Notes under the pieces: model-generated
What the model saw: the letters and a program-made list of their open reading frames with translations, nothing else
The model's database searches: none
Told to the model about the DNA's origin: nothing
Source of the DNA: Desulfosporosinus fructosivorans
GTDB taxonomy: Bacteria; Bacillota; Desulfitobacteriia; Desulfitobacteriales; Desulfitobacteriaceae
NCBI RefSeq assembly: GCF_004766045.1
Contig: NZ_SPQQ01000003.1
Coordinates: 496,001-560,000, forward strand
Reading direction: 5' to 3'
DNA length: 64,000 bases
Shown here: piece by piece, positions 48,116 to 58,060 of the stretch
How positions within the stretch are numbered: the first letter of the stretch is position 1
Layout: each line of letters begins with the position of its first letter
Made by a program: the position numbers and the translations under genes

Positions 48116-49279
48116 ATGTTAAGAACAAATCTAGGACAACGCATACCAGAGGGGATGCGTGACTTATTACCGGAGGAAGTTGCTGTGCAAGAGCGCCTAG
48201 AGAATGATATTCTTGCGCTTTTTCGTCAGTGGTCTTATCAGAAAGTGTTGACTCCAACTCTTGAATTTTGCGCTTGTGTTCAACCAGATATCGAGCAGGA
48301 CAACATATTATACAAATTTTTTGACCGTGAAGGACGTATTCTAGCTTTGCGTCCAGAACTGACGATGCCGATAGCCCGTCTTGTTAGTACGCGCATGCGC
48401 GGAGCAGAGTTACCACTTCGTCTGTGTTATGGAGCGGATGTTTATCGAAATACCAGTGTTAGGCATAGAGAGTTTAGGCAAGTAGGGGTAGAACTTGTCG
48501 GTTCTGACCAAGAACTAGCTGATGCAGAGGTGATCGCGCTCGCTGTGGAAGCTATCGCAGCATTGGGCTTAAAAAACTATCAGTTTAATCTTGGACACAT
48601 GGGGATTTTTTCAGGACTCATGCTGGAAGCCGGGGTTGACGAAGGGATGCAAGCTAAACTGGAAGAAGCGTTAGCGCGCAAAGACATGGTTGGCGTGGAA
48701 AGCTGGGTAAGTCTAAGTGGGTTACCGGAACGCGTTCAGGAGCTACTACTTCGGTTACCTCATTTTCACGGGGGAGAGGAAATTCTCGATGAAGTTCTCG
48801 GTTGGAGTGAGCGACCAGCGATTCGCGAGGCGGTTGAAAGTTTGAGAAAAATATATCGATATTTAGACGACTTTGGTGTACAGGCAAATGTATCGTTAGA
48901 CTTAGGAATACTCCGCGGTTTTTCATATTATACGGGGGCGGTTTTTGAAGGATATGTTCCAGGAATGGGCTTTCCATTGGTTGAGGGAGGGCGTTACGAT
49001 ACGTTGTACGCAGATTTCGGAGTTCCACAACCGGCAACTGGGTTTGCTATTCACCTCGGAAATCTGTTAGAACAATTCTCACTTTCACCTGTGAAGGGAG
49101 CCGATGTTTTGGTTTATGGTTCAAATGTCACGCAGGTCATTCATCAGTGCCAAGCGTTAAGGGCACAGGGAAAACGAGTGGAAATGTCACTTGGATCGAT
49201 AGATGGTGAAGCTGCTCAGAAAATGGCGTTAAGAAAGAATATTTCTGAGGTTTTGTGTGTCAGGGAGTCAGTATCTTAG
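48116..49279 (+). CDS. hisZ: ATP phosphoribosyltransferase regulatory subunit HisZ
   Basis: A 387-residue catalytically inactive HisRS-like protein that forms the hetero-octamer with short HisG and mediates histidine feedback. Class II synthetase motifs are visible: GMRDLLPEE at the start, ALRPELTMPIARL, and the VEGGRYDTLY segment. AGAAGGAG precedes the ATG. It is separated from hisG by about 3.6 kb of unrelated genes, although the short HisG downstream depends on it. Confidence 0.92.
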   Translation: MLRTNLGQRIPEGMRDLLPEEVAVQERLENDILALFRQWSYQKVLTPTLEFCACVQPDIEQDNILYKFFDREGRILALRPELTMPIARLVSTRMRGAELPLRLCYGADVYRNTSVRHREFRQVGVELVGSDQELADAEVIALAVEAIAALGLKNYQFNLGHMGIFSGLMLEAGVDEGMQAKLEEALARKDMVGVESWVSLSGLPERVQELLLRLPHFHGGEEILDEVLGWSERPAIREAVESLRKIYRYLDDFGVQANVSLDLGILRGFSYYTGAVFEGYVPGMGFPLVEGGRYDTLYADFGVPQPATGFAIHLGNLLEQFSLSPVKGADVLVYGSNVTQVIHQCQALRAQGKRVEMSLGSIDGEAAQKMALRKNISEVLCVRESVS

Positions 49280-49497
49280 CCCCGCACATGTTCCCGCGCT
49301 ATTCACTTGTCGCTAAGGCTAAAACTCAAAAACCTTATACTTACTGCATGTGCGACTGTTGCGTTTCTTAACGCCATAGCGGCTGAGTTCATTGTCGCGC
49401 TTCCTCTCTTTGTGGGTCAATCTACTATAGTGTACAGAACAATGATGACTAATATTAGCGTTGCGTTTAAAATACATCTGGATTAAGGAGTGTTAGA

Positions 49498-50577
49498 ATG
49501 CGTAAAATTGCTGTACTTACTGGTGGCGGGGATTGTCCGGGGCTTAATGCTGTGATTCGGGCGGTTGCTAAAAGCGCGCACCAATATGGACTAGAGGTGC
49601 TTGGAATTAGGGACGGTTTTCGTGGAGCGGTAGAAGGGGATTTTATGCCCTTGACGTTAAAGGAGGTCTCAGGTATTTTACCGCGTGGTGGGACAATTCT
49701 AGGTACAACAAATCGAGACAATCCCTTTGCATATGAAACAATAGTAAATGGGACAGCTCAGATACTCGACCGTTCAGGGGATGTAATACGTAATTTAAAA
49801 GATCACGATGTAGATGCCTTACTAGTGATCGGAGGGGACGGTAGTTTAAATATCGCTCTTAAGTTTGCCAATCTTGGGCTCAATGTGATCGGAATTCCCA
49901 AAACAATTGACAATGATTTGATGGCTACCGATCAAACCTTTGGTTTTCAGACAGCCGTGGATACAGCTACTGAGGCCTTAGACCGTCTACACACTACAGC
50001 GGAATCTCATCACCGGGTCATGGTGCTCGAAGTTATGGGGCGCTATGCAGGATGGATTGCCTTGTATGCGGGTGTCGCCGGAGGAGCTGATGTGATCTTA
50101 ATTCCGGAAATTCCGTATACTCTTAACCGGGTGGCGCAAGCCATTCAAAAACGGGCAAAACAAGGGAAGAAATTCAGTATCATTGTTGTGGCAGAGGGCG
50201 CCAAACCCCGGGGCGGCGAGATTGTGGTTGAGCGACTGGTCTCGGGACGCTTCGATCCGATCAAGTTGGGAGGCATTGGAGCTAAAATAGGCAATGACCT
50301 CGAAGAACAATATGGGCTGGAAACCCGAGTGACGGTGCTGGGACATCTCCAACGCGGGGGGTCCCCCAATTCGTATGATCGAGTACTTTCTTCTCGTTAT
50401 GGCGTAGCTGCGGTTGATGCAGCGTTAGAAGAGGAATTTGGGATCATGGTCGCCCTGCGGGGCAGGGATATTGTAAGAGTCCCACTCAACAAAGCGGTCG
50501 ATAAGCTTAAACAAGTGCTCTTAATTGATCCTTTGCTGATAGCGGCTCGTAATCTAGGTCTAGAAATGGGAGATTAA
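49498..50577 (+). CDS. pfkA: 6-phosphofructokinase (group III)
   Basis: A 359-residue glycolytic kinase. GGGDCPGLNAVIR starts the protein, as in the PPi-type and group III enzymes. The phosphoryl-donor motif is GGDGS, with Gly where PPi enzymes have Asp, so ATP use is predicted. The catalytic PKTIDND has Lys where E. coli PfkA has Gly, a combination seen in group III enzymes. MGRYAGWIAL and the LGHLQRGGSP substrate segment are present. It is followed 25 bp later by an orphan HsdM-like gene. Confidence 0.92.
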   Translation: MRKIAVLTGGGDCPGLNAVIRAVAKSAHQYGLEVLGIRDGFRGAVEGDFMPLTLKEVSGILPRGGTILGTTNRDNPFAYETIVNGTAQILDRSGDVIRNLKDHDVDALLVIGGDGSLNIALKFANLGLNVIGIPKTIDNDLMATDQTFGFQTAVDTATEALDRLHTTAESHHRVMVLEVMGRYAGWIALYAGVAGGADVILIPEIPYTLNRVAQAIQKRAKQGKKFSIIVVAEGAKPRGGEIVVERLVSGRFDPIKLGGIGAKIGNDLEEQYGLETRVTVLGHLQRGGSPNSYDRVLSSRYGVAAVDAALEEEFGIMVALRGRDIVRVPLNKAVDKLKQVLLIDPLLIAARNLGLEMGD

Positions 50578-50602
50578 TCCTTAATGAGGAGCGGAATGAA
50601 CA

Positions 50603-51085
50603 ATGGGTGAGAAATTAACTCTAGCTGGGCTGGAGAGCTTCCTTGATGACACCTGCGATTCTTTACGTAAGGATAGGGACGCTAAGGAACTAAAGGAATA
50701 CGTTATTGCCATACTTTTTTTAAAACGTTTAAACGATAGCTTTAATTTAGAACGTGAGATTAGGCGTAATAAGCTTAAGGCGAAGGGGTTAACTGAAGCT
50801 CAAATTGAAGATGAACTAGAAAAAAGGGAAGTCTATCGCTTCTTTGTACCTAAGATCGCTCGTTGGAAGAACATAAAACACCAGACAGAAGAGTTGGGAC
50901 CTTATCTAATCAAGGTTTTCGCTGAGATTGAGCAGATGAATCGGGGTTGCCTTGGTCTATTAAGCACAGTAGACTTTAATAAGAGGCTAGAAAATGGGGA
51001 TGAATACATTACGAATGCTGATCTGCTAGAGTTAATTAAAGATTTTGACGAGCTACAGTTAACGGATGACCATTTAGCTTTCTAA
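50603..51085 (+). CDS. Orphan N-terminal domain of a type I methyltransferase (HsdM_N-like)
   Basis: A 160-residue protein that matches only the N-terminal helical domain of type I restriction methyltransferase HsdM, with LAGLESFLDDTCDSLRKD and KEYVIAILFLKRLND. The methyltransferase core, specificity subunit and nuclease are all missing. It has a good ribosome site (GAGGAG) and its own terminator, and the frame is intact, so it is expressed as it stands. It may be a remnant or a repurposed protein that binds HsdM or HsdS partners. Confidence 0.75.
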   Translation: MGEKLTLAGLESFLDDTCDSLRKDRDAKELKEYVIAILFLKRLNDSFNLEREIRRNKLKAKGLTEAQIEDELEKREVYRFFVPKIARWKNIKHQTEELGPYLIKVFAEIEQMNRGCLGLLSTVDFNKRLENGDEYITNADLLELIKDFDELQLTDDHLAF

Positions 51086-51133
51086 CTTGCAAGGTTTTAT
51101 TTATTTTGTTTTGTTTTGTTTAAACATTATCCC

Positions 51134-51173
51134 AAAGAAGAGACAAGCCTTTATAAGGCCTGTCTCTTCTTTG
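51134..51173 (+). terminator. Intrinsic terminator after the HsdM_N-like gene
   Basis: AAAGAAGAGACAAGCC pairs with GGCCTGTCTCTTCTTT (one mismatch), ending in TTT. It closes the pfkA/HsdM_N transcript. Confidence 0.82.
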
Positions 51174-51297
51174 TACTGTCGCATGTTATAAGTTTAAATT
51201 ATAGAAGGAATACTCGATAACCATAAAGCGGAATTCGGAAAGTATAATTTCTAGATAATTCGAATCATAGTATCCAACTTTTTTGAGGAGATTGGTT

Positions 51298-51771
51298 CTA
51301 GCTGTTTACTTGTAGTAAGCCTACATAGACATGAACATCAATGCCGTCTACTGAAAAATGAATTGCTATTGTCTGAGGTACAGGCAAAGTCGCTTGTCCG
51401 TTCTTGCCAATCAATAGGAGTGGTGGCGAAATATCTAGACCGCTGATGCCTGCCTTGGCAAATTGAGTACATGCATTTGCACAAACCATATTACCCATCT
51501 CAGAGATCGCACTCTGAGCTAAGGAATCCAACTCTGTCACATCCATACCCATCATCATTTTTGAAGCGAATTGTTTTGCGGAATCCAAACTCATACCAAT
51601 CAATATTGCACCTTTTAATACCCCAACCAGAGAGATATGTACCAAAACCCCATCATAGTCTAACGTTGATCCAACTAGAGAAATACTTCGCCTTTCTACC
51701 GATTGAAAACCAATTTGAGGAAGTATATCTGTAAAAGAAACGACCAGTGGATTTATTATATTTATATCCAC
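51298..51771 (-). CDS. CheX-type chemotaxis phosphatase domain protein
   Basis: A 157-residue CheX/CheC-family protein. The active-site helix is visible in LAQSAISEMGNMVCANACTQ, with Glu and Asn typical of the E-x2-N catalytic pair. It would remove phosphate from CheY-like receivers. It overlaps the CheY-CheX fusion gene by 10 bp and lies downstream of it, suggesting a dedicated phosphatase for that receiver. Confidence 0.82.
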   Translation of the reverse strand: MDINIINPLVVSFTDILPQIGFQSVERRSISLVGSTLDYDGVLVHISLVGVLKGAILIGMSLDSAKQFASKMMMGMDVTELDSLAQSAISEMGNMVCANACTQFAKAGISGLDISPPLLLIGKNGQATLPVPQTIAIHFSVDGIDVHVYVGLLQVNS

Positions 51772-52625
51772 GATGTTGCCCCCTTTTTGAAGCCAATTCC
51801 TAAAAAGATAGGTCCAAACGTTGTTTGGGCATAGGATGCATTAATTTTTAAATTTGGGCTCGTAATCTCGGTTTCAGTACTGTAAAACACACTTGGAGGA
51901 GAGACTCGTAAACTATACGCTTTATCCTTTTTATTCAGTATCGAGCAAGCTATTCCCGCCACAATATTGGAAAGCTCCGCTACCATAGCCAATACTTCCT
52001 CCCGGCTTTTACTGGGACGCCGCAAAAGAGCTTCAACCATTTTATCCGCAGTTTCAACCGATAAATCCATAATCATTGATCCGGAATGTCTGCCAATTAT
52101 GCCTATGACTGTTGTGATCCCCTGAGACACATATTGAGTTTCAAAAGTGTTCATAGGAACAAAGGATACTGGGGTTTTGCTCATGCGAGTAATATTCTGA
52201 GAGAGAGCTTCATTAAAAGTCTCAAGGCCCAACTCAATTAATTGCTCATACAGAGAGTCAGGCGACAATATATTCTTAATTATATTAATGAGGAGCTCTC
52301 CATCGACTGGCTTCTGAATATAACCAGCAATTCCTATACGCTTAGCTTCTGCCTCTGTTTCTTCATCTTTCATTGAACTTACAAGTATTATTTTGGCCGA
52401 GGGATCATTCAGTAGGAGCGCTCTACTACATTCAAATCCGTCAGCTCCAGGCATGACAATGTCCATCGTAACAATGTCTGGTTGGCAATTATCGTATGTT
52501 TCTAGTAAAGTATCAAATGATTCTGCCTCCCCAACAACTTCACACCCTCCTAGACGTAAGGTTTCTGCTATAAGTGTTCTGGAAAAAAAAGAGTCATCAA
52601 CAATCATTACTTTAGTTACACTCAT
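51762..52625 (-). CDS. CheY receiver fused to a CheX-type domain
   Basis: A 287-residue two-domain protein. Residues 1-122 are a receiver with acidic DD near residue 10, phosphorylated Asp in VTMDIVMPG, and Lys in GYIQKPVDG. From about 135 to 287 is a CheX/CheC-like domain with a helix AMVAELSNIVAGIACS containing the E-x2-N pair. Such fusions may set their own phosphorylation lifetime. With the adjacent CheX gene, it forms a compact orphan signalling pair inserted within the his region on the opposite strand. Confidence 0.87.
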   Translation of the reverse strand: MSVTKVMIVDDSFFSRTLIAETLRLGGCEVVGEAESFDTLLETYDNCQPDIVTMDIVMPGADGFECSRALLLNDPSAKIILVSSMKDEETEAEAKRIGIAGYIQKPVDGELLINIIKNILSPDSLYEQLIELGLETFNEALSQNITRMSKTPVSFVPMNTFETQYVSQGITTVIGIIGRHSGSMIMDLSVETADKMVEALLRRPSKSREEVLAMVAELSNIVAGIACSILNKKDKAYSLRVSPPSVFYSTETEITSPNLKINASYAQTTFGPIFLGIGFKKGATSWI

Positions 52626-52922
52626 CTACACGCATTCCTCTCAAAGTTCAATTTATGATAAATAAATCCAAAGTATGATGTTTTGCCTTAAAACATCAAC
52701 AATTTCTATTATAGCATGTTCTTAGGCCATTTTAGGCCATTTTAGGCAATAAAACAATCTAGTTATTTACTTAATTAATTTGACGAAAACCTCTTGTCAA
52801 AAATAAATAATATGTTGCCAAAGCAAAAGGACATTGTTATAATACTAATATGTTAATGCTTTAACTAACTAAAGTAATGAACTGGATTGAATTACCCATA
52901 AAACTTTAGTTATAACGGGATA
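52626..52922. other. Divergent promoter region between CheY-CheX and hisG
   Basis: About 300 bp, AT-rich. It contains a short tandem repeat (TTAGGCCATT twice, then TTAGGCAAT, 52721-52750) and a sigmaA promoter for hisG at 52815-52843. No gene is seen. No T-box or histidine-rich leader peptide was recognised. Confidence 0.55.
52815..52843 (+). promoter_or_regulatory. sigmaA promoter of the his operon
   Basis: TTGCCA (52815-52820), a 17-bp spacer and a perfect TATAAT (52838-52843), about 98 bp before the hisG GTG. A YerC-type regulator could act here, but no operator palindrome was identified. Confidence 0.75.
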
Positions 52923-52940
52923 TTGGAAGGGGATAACCTA

Positions 52941-53621
52941 GTGGAACAAGATTTTTTGACCATTGCATTGCCTAAAGGAAAGTTACTGATTGACTCCATC
53001 CAGTTATTGAGTCGTATTGGAATAGAATGTAGCCATGTTAACGAAGATTCTCGGAAGCTGTTCTACGATCTCCCAGATAGTAAAGTTAAAATTATTATTT
53101 GTCGTGCCACTGATATTCCAACGTTTGTCGAATATGGGGCTGCAGATCTTGGTATTGCAGGAAAAGACACTTTGTTAGAAGAGAATAAAGATGTGGCTGA
53201 ATTACTGGACCTCCGATTTGGTTATTGTCGTTTTGTAGTTGCTATGCCGGAAGCGAGTGTTCCGCCCAAGCTTCCTAATGGTAAATATGATTTAAGTGGG
53301 CTGAACCACCAACGAGTGGCTACGAAATTTCCTCGTGTGGCCGAGACCTTTTTTAACGGATTGGGCATGCAGGTACATCCTATTAAATTACATGGAAATA
53401 TTGAGCTTGCGCCGTGCGTCGGTCTTGCAGAAATGATCGTAGATATTGTTTCTACAGGAAAAACTCTTAAGCAAAATCACTTGATTGAGGTTGCTCCAAT
53501 TCTTGAGGCTACGTCTCGCTTGATCGCTAACCGTGTATCCTATCGTATGAAATACCAGCGGATTAGAAATTTAGTAGAACGTTTACGTGAAGACTTACAA
53601 GAGAACTTATTGGCAAAATAA
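52941..53621 (+). CDS. hisG: ATP phosphoribosyltransferase catalytic subunit, short form
   Basis: A 226-residue HisG of the short type, which lacks the C-terminal regulatory domain and needs HisZ. It catalyses the first step of histidine synthesis. The GTG at 52941 has GGAAGGGG eight bases upstream. [11 protein letters not shown] opens the protein, and [14 protein letters not shown] and [15 protein letters not shown] follow. It is first of nine closely spaced his genes. Confidence 0.93.
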   Translation: MEQDFLTIALPKGKLLIDSIQLLSRIGIECSHVNEDSRKLFYDLPDSKVKIIICRATDIPTFVEYGAADLGIAGKDTLLEENKDVAELLDLRFGYCRFVVAMPEASVPPKLPNGKYDLSGLNHQRVATKFPRVAETFFNGLGMQVHPIKLHGNIELAPCVGLAEMIVDIVSTGKTLKQNHLIEVAPILEATSRLIANRVSYRMKYQRIRNLVERLREDLQENLLAK

Positions 53622-53644
53622 GATGAAGAGAATGAGGGACGTTC

Positions 53645-54946
53645 ATGAAGATTGAGAATATTAAGGACATCGATTTAAACCGTCTCACTCGAAAATCCTA
53701 TGGAGACGATGCAAACCTAGAGCAGCGTGTAGCAGACATACTCAAGCGTGTCCGTGAAGATGGTGAAGAGGCGGTATATCAACTGACTGAAGAATTTGAT
53801 CACAATAACCTGCGACTAAGCGGTTTGAGAGTATCAGAGGAAGAAATCCAAGGGGCCTATCAAGACGTGAGTAAGGATTTTTTAGAGGCAATGCGAACTG
53901 CGAAGAGAAATATCTTGAGGTATCATGAGAAGCAGAAACGAACCTCGTGGTTAGAGCCAGATCCAGACGGGAGTATTCTCGGGCAACTACTACTTCCTCT
54001 CAAGCGCGTAGGTATTTACGTTCCCGGAGGGACGGCTTCCTATCCGTCTTCGGTCTTGATGAACGCTTTGCCCGCTGTGGTAGCTGGAGTTAAAGAAATC
54101 GTGATGGTCAGCCCGCCCCGGGCCGATGGCACGCTACTACCTGAAGTTTTGGTGGCAGCGGCTGAAGCTGGGGTGACGGAAGTTTACAAAGTAGGGGGAG
54201 CTCAAGGGATTGGTGTTTTAGCGTTCGGGACGGAGACGATTTCTCCCGTGGATAAGATAACTGGACCGGGGAATATCTATGTGACTTTAGCTAAAAAGCA
54301 AGTTTTCGGAATCGTCGATATAGATATGTTGGCCGGACCGAGTGAAATCCTAATCTTAGTAGACGAGACCGGACGCCCAGAAGAATTAGCCGCTGATTTG
54401 CTTTCCCAGGCTGAGCATGATCGTTTAGCCTCGGCTATATTAGTATCCCCTTCTCGTCCCCTTCTCGAGCAGACCTTATTAGAAGTAGAGCGGCAGCTCA
54501 AAGATTTACCCCGTGCTGAAATCGCCAGGGCTTCTTGGGAAAGTTATGGGGCAGCAATTCTTGTGTCGGATCTTCAAGAAGGCATGGATTTGGCCAATAA
54601 AATAGCTCCAGAACATTTTGAACTGGTCGTGGAGGACCCATATTCCTGGTTAGGGCAAGTCCGAAATGTCGGCGCGGTCTTTCTAGGAAGGTATTCCCCT
54701 GAACCAGTTGGTGATTACTTTGCGGGACCAAATCATGTTTTACCGACCGGAGGAACGGCTCGGTTTTACTCTCCCCTAAATGTCGATACCTTTATGAAGA
54801 AGGTCAGTGTCATCGGATATTCGGAAGCAGCCCTGAAAAGGGATGCTAAGCAGATTGCCTTACTCGCTCGCAGCGAAGGATTAGAAGCGCATGCCCGCGC
54901 CGTGGAAGTGAGATTTAAAGAAAAGTTTGAAGAAAGGGAGAGGTAA
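53645..54946 (+). CDS. hisD: Histidinol dehydrogenase
   Basis: A 433-residue zinc NAD enzyme that catalyses the last two oxidations to histidine. Signatures include [31 protein letters not shown], the DLLSQAEHD zinc-ligand segment and the APEHFEL and [13 protein letters not shown] segments. It begins 23 bp after hisG with a GAGGGAC site. Confidence 0.95.
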   Translation: MKIENIKDIDLNRLTRKSYGDDANLEQRVADILKRVREDGEEAVYQLTEEFDHNNLRLSGLRVSEEEIQGAYQDVSKDFLEAMRTAKRNILRYHEKQKRTSWLEPDPDGSILGQLLLPLKRVGIYVPGGTASYPSSVLMNALPAVVAGVKEIVMVSPPRADGTLLPEVLVAAAEAGVTEVYKVGGAQGIGVLAFGTETISPVDKITGPGNIYVTLAKKQVFGIVDIDMLAGPSEILILVDETGRPEELAADLLSQAEHDRLASAILVSPSRPLLEQTLLEVERQLKDLPRAEIARASWESYGAAILVSDLQEGMDLANKIAPEHFELVVEDPYSWLGQVRNVGAVFLGRYSPEPVGDYFAGPNHVLPTGGTARFYSPLNVDTFMKKVSVIGYSEAALKRDAKQIALLARSEGLEAHARAVEVRFKEKFEERER

Positions 54947-54949
54947 ACG

Positions 54950-56035
54950 ATGGAAAAAGTGTTATGTAACCCCGAGAGCTTAGTTCGCCCTGAAGTCCTA
55001 CATCTCGTTCCTTATGAAACTAAGCATCTGCCCGAGTGCATTAAACTCGACGCTAATGAAAATCCCTTTCCCTGGCCAGCAGGGATGCAAGAGTCATTGT
55101 ATAAAGAGAAACTAGCGTTTAACCGCTATCCGGACGGAATGGGCGGGGACCTCAGAAACGCCATAGGAACTTACACGAAAGTTTCTCCAGAAGGTATCCT
55201 GATAGGTAACGGATCAGATGAATTGATCCAACTTATTTTACTGACCTTTGGTGGCTCGGGGAAATCCTTAATTATTCACCCGCCGACCTTCGGCATGTAT
55301 CAGATTTACGCTCGTTTGACCGACACTACAGTAGTGCCAGTTCCTTTGTTAAATGGGCTAGATTTAGACACAGAGAAAATGTTGGAGGCAGCAAAGTCCC
55401 CGGAAGCCCATGTGATAATCATCTGTAATCCTAATAACCCGACCGGTTCACTGTTCCCTAGAGAAGACATTCTCCGACTAGTACGGGAAAGTGGTAAAAT
55501 AGTGGTGGTTGACGAGGCTTATGCAGAGTTTGCAGAGGAAACTCTCATTCCCGAGCTGGAAAGCTACCCAAACTTAGTGATCCTGCGGACGTTCTCTAAA
55601 TCCTTTGGCATGGCTGGACTTCGTTTAGGTTATTTGCTGGGACAACCAGAGACTATTGACCTTATTAACAAGGTGAGGCCACCGTTCAATGTCAATTCAT
55701 TTAGCCAAAGGGTGGGGATACTTGCCTTAGGTTACTTAGGTGAGTATCAAGCGCAAATTCAGCAGATCAAGGTGGAAACCCGTAAGTTACATGAAGGACT
55801 AACTCAACTTCCAGACGTTGTGGTCTATCCGACTCGGACGAATTTTATCCTCTTTAAGCCTGAGGACCCTGATGGATGGGCTGATGAGTTGTTGAAGCGG
55901 GGATTTCTCGTCCGTAACATGGGAGTTCTCCCCGTTCTCGGAAGATGCCTGCGCATTAGTGCGGGTTTACCCGAAGAAAATGAGGGTTTTTTACGAGCGA
56001 TTCGAGAGATCAGTAAAGGTTTTAGGAACACTTAA
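54950..56035 (+). CDS. hisC: Histidinol-phosphate aminotransferase
   Basis: A 361-residue class I/II PLP aminotransferase. LDANENPFPWP starts the fold, CNPNNPTGSLF binds PLP, VVDEAYAEF follows, and the PLP lysine is in RTFSKSFGMAGLRLGY. It begins three bases after hisD, with GGGAGAGG upstream. It converts imidazole-acetol phosphate to histidinol phosphate. Confidence 0.95.
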   Translation: MEKVLCNPESLVRPEVLHLVPYETKHLPECIKLDANENPFPWPAGMQESLYKEKLAFNRYPDGMGGDLRNAIGTYTKVSPEGILIGNGSDELIQLILLTFGGSGKSLIIHPPTFGMYQIYARLTDTTVVPVPLLNGLDLDTEKMLEAAKSPEAHVIIICNPNNPTGSLFPREDILRLVRESGKIVVVDEAYAEFAEETLIPELESYPNLVILRTFSKSFGMAGLRLGYLLGQPETIDLINKVRPPFNVNSFSQRVGILALGYLGEYQAQIQQIKVETRKLHEGLTQLPDVVVYPTRTNFILFKPEDPDGWADELLKRGFLVRNMGVLPVLGRCLRISAGLPEENEGFLRAIREISKGFRNT

Positions 56036-56087
56036 GGCAGTGTTACACATCTAAGATGCATGTAAGGATCGAGAGGAGACCAATACC

Positions 56088-56672
56088 ATGAGAGAAGCTA
56101 ATATTGAACGAAAAACGAAGGAAACAGAGATCAGCGTTCGCTTGAATCTTGATGGAACGGGAGAAGCTCAAGTCGAAACAGGGATTGGTTTCTTTGATCA
56201 TATGTTGATAGCTTTTGCTCGATTTGCCTATATTGATCTCGTGCTTCATGCCAGCGGGGATTTAGAGGTAGATGCTCACCATACGATCGAAGATTGTGGG
56301 ATCGTTTTGGGACTGGCATTACGAGAAGCTTGCGGTGACAAGGTAGGGATCGAACGGATCGGGGAGGCTCTTCTTCCCATGGACGAAGCCCTTGTTCAAG
56401 TGGCCTTGGATATCTCCAATCGTGCCTACCTAGTTTGGGCTGTAGATTGTCAAGATGGTATGCTCGGCGAGTTTCCAATCGAGATGGCAGAAGAATTTTT
56501 CCGAGCCTTAGCAGTACAGAGCGGACTTACCCTGCATGTTAGACAACTTTCAGGTAAGAACCGTCATCATATTATGGAAGCTGCTTTTAAAGGAGTCGGA
56601 AGAGCCCTAGGACTTGCCGTGCGCAAGAACACTCGATATAGTGGTATACTTTCAACCAAAGGAGTTTTATAA
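56088..56672 (+). CDS. hisB: Imidazoleglycerol-phosphate dehydratase
   Basis: A 194-residue monofunctional dehydratase without the phosphatase domain found in enterobacterial HisB. Manganese-ligand motifs include GIGFFDHMLIAFARF, DAHHTIEDCGI and KNRHHIMEAAFK. GAGAGGAG precedes the ATG. A separate histidinol-phosphatase must be encoded elsewhere, as none lies in this operon. Confidence 0.95.
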   Translation: MREANIERKTKETEISVRLNLDGTGEAQVETGIGFFDHMLIAFARFAYIDLVLHASGDLEVDAHHTIEDCGIVLGLALREACGDKVGIERIGEALLPMDEALVQVALDISNRAYLVWAVDCQDGMLGEFPIEMAEEFFRALAVQSGLTLHVRQLSGKNRHHIMEAAFKGVGRALGLAVRKNTRYSGILSTKGVL

Positions 56673-56673
56673 A

Positions 56674-57303
56674 GTGATAGGCATTGTAGATTATGGACGG
56701 GGAAACTTGAGAAGCGTTGAAAAGGCGTTGGAAAAGGTCGGGTTTGAGGCAACTATTATGACCTCTCCTGAGGACCTAGACGGAGTGGATGGACTCATAC
56801 TTCCAGGCGTTGGCGCGTTTGCTGATGCCATGGAAGCTTTAAACAGTGGGAGGTGGATCCAACCACTCATTCAGTTTGCCCGCTCCGGGCACCCATTTCT
56901 GGGGATCTGCCTTGGGATGCAGGTTCTCTTTGAGGTTGGAGAAGAACATGGTGAACATGCTGGCCTAGGACTCCTAGAGGGTCGTGTTGTTAAATTCCCG
57001 CCTGGTGGGAAGATCCCGCATATGGGTTGGAATACCTTAAGCCATGAACAACCTTCTCGATTATTAGAAGGGATTCCTAACCAATCCTATTTCTATTTCG
57101 TTCATTCGTATTATGCGCAACCGAGTGAGAAGCATGATATTATAGCGAGTAGCGATTATGGAATCGTCTTTCCTGCCGTCGTAGGCAAGGATAATGTCTG
57201 GGGGGCACAGTTTCACCCAGAAAAATCAAGTCCCTGGGGCCTTCAACTACTGACTAATTTTGGAAAGTGGGTGAATGACTATGCTGCTCTTTCCAGCCAT
57301 TGA
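56674..57303 (+). CDS. hisH: Imidazole glycerol phosphate synthase glutaminase subunit
   Basis: A 209-residue class I glutamine amidotransferase that supplies ammonia to HisF. The GTG at 56674, one base after the hisB stop, has AAAGGAG nine bases upstream. VDYGRGNLRSV opens the protein, the nucleophile is in GICLGMQVLF, and the HxE pair is in QFHPEKSS. Confidence 0.95.
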   Translation: MIGIVDYGRGNLRSVEKALEKVGFEATIMTSPEDLDGVDGLILPGVGAFADAMEALNSGRWIQPLIQFARSGHPFLGICLGMQVLFEVGEEHGEHAGLGLLEGRVVKFPPGGKIPHMGWNTLSHEQPSRLLEGIPNQSYFYFVHSYYAQPSEKHDIIASSDYGIVFPAVVGKDNVWGAQFHPEKSSPWGLQLLTNFGKWVNDYAALSSH

Positions 57304-58060
57304 CCTAAAAGAGGGGAAAGCGGTGCGCTTGTTACAGGGGCGGATGGAGGATTCCACAGTATATTCCGATAACCCCGTTGACTTGGCTAAAAGCTTTGAG
57401 AGTCAAGGTGCCGAGTATCTACATATTGTTGATTTGAACGGGGCTTTTACGGGGAAGCCAGTCAATGATGAAATGATCCGACGAATTGTCGGTAGTGTTG
57501 CGTTGAAAATCCAGATAGGGGGCGGAATCCGCACGATGGAGCGGATAACGGAACTTATAGAGTTAGGGGTCGAACGGGTTATATTAGGGACGATCGCTGT
57601 CAAAAACCCAGAGTTGGTGGCTGAAGCAGCACGTCGCTACGGAAATCGAGTCATTGTGGGCATTGATGCAAAAGAAGGCTTGGTTGCGGTTCAAGGCTGG
57701 GCGGAAACAACGGAAATGAAGGCCATAGATTTAGGAAAGGCTATGAAAATAATGGGAGTCCAAAGTGTGGTTTTCACAGATATTGCACGGGATGGGATGC
57801 TTCAAGGACCAAATATCGAAAGTACAGTACAAATGGCCCGAGAAACTGGTCTATCTGTGATTGCCTCTGGAGGAATTTCCACCTTGGCAGACCTGAAAAA
57901 CTTGCAGGCCGAGGCCATTAAAGGAGTTTCCATCGAAGGGGCAATTACCGGAAAAGCACTTTATAGCGGAGCTTTTACCCTGAGAGAAGCTTTGGAAGCG
58001 GCTCATTTCATCCCCCGCGATGGAGAGAATGGGAACGGGAGGGAAGGTCATGTTAAGTAA
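57281..58060 (+). CDS. hisA: Phosphoribosylformimino-AICAR phosphate isomerase
   Basis: A 259-residue TIM-barrel isomerase. [16 protein letters not shown] opens the protein with the catalytic Asp. The phosphate-binding GGGIR and ASGGIS segments, and the second catalytic Asp in FTDIARDGM, are present. The ATG at 57281 is inside the end of hisH (23-bp overlap). A second in-frame ATG two codons earlier is possible. Confidence 0.95.
   Translation: MLLFPAIDLKEGKAVRLLQGRMEDSTVYSDNPVDLAKSFESQGAEYLHIVDLNGAFTGKPVNDEMIRRIVGSVALKIQIGGGIRTMERITELIELGVERVILGTIAVKNPELVAEAARRYGNRVIVGIDAKEGLVAVQGWAETTEMKAIDLGKAMKIMGVQSVVFTDIARDGMLQGPNIESTVQMARETGLSVIASGGISTLADLKNLQAEAIKGVSIEGAITGKALYSGAFTLREALEAAHFIPRDGENGNGREGHVK

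Noticed and set aside
52721..52750. TTAGGCCATT tandem repeat before hisG as a regulator site array
   Set aside because: Only two full units and one partial unit are present, about 65 bp upstream of the -35. It could easily be slippage, and no regulator link is visible.
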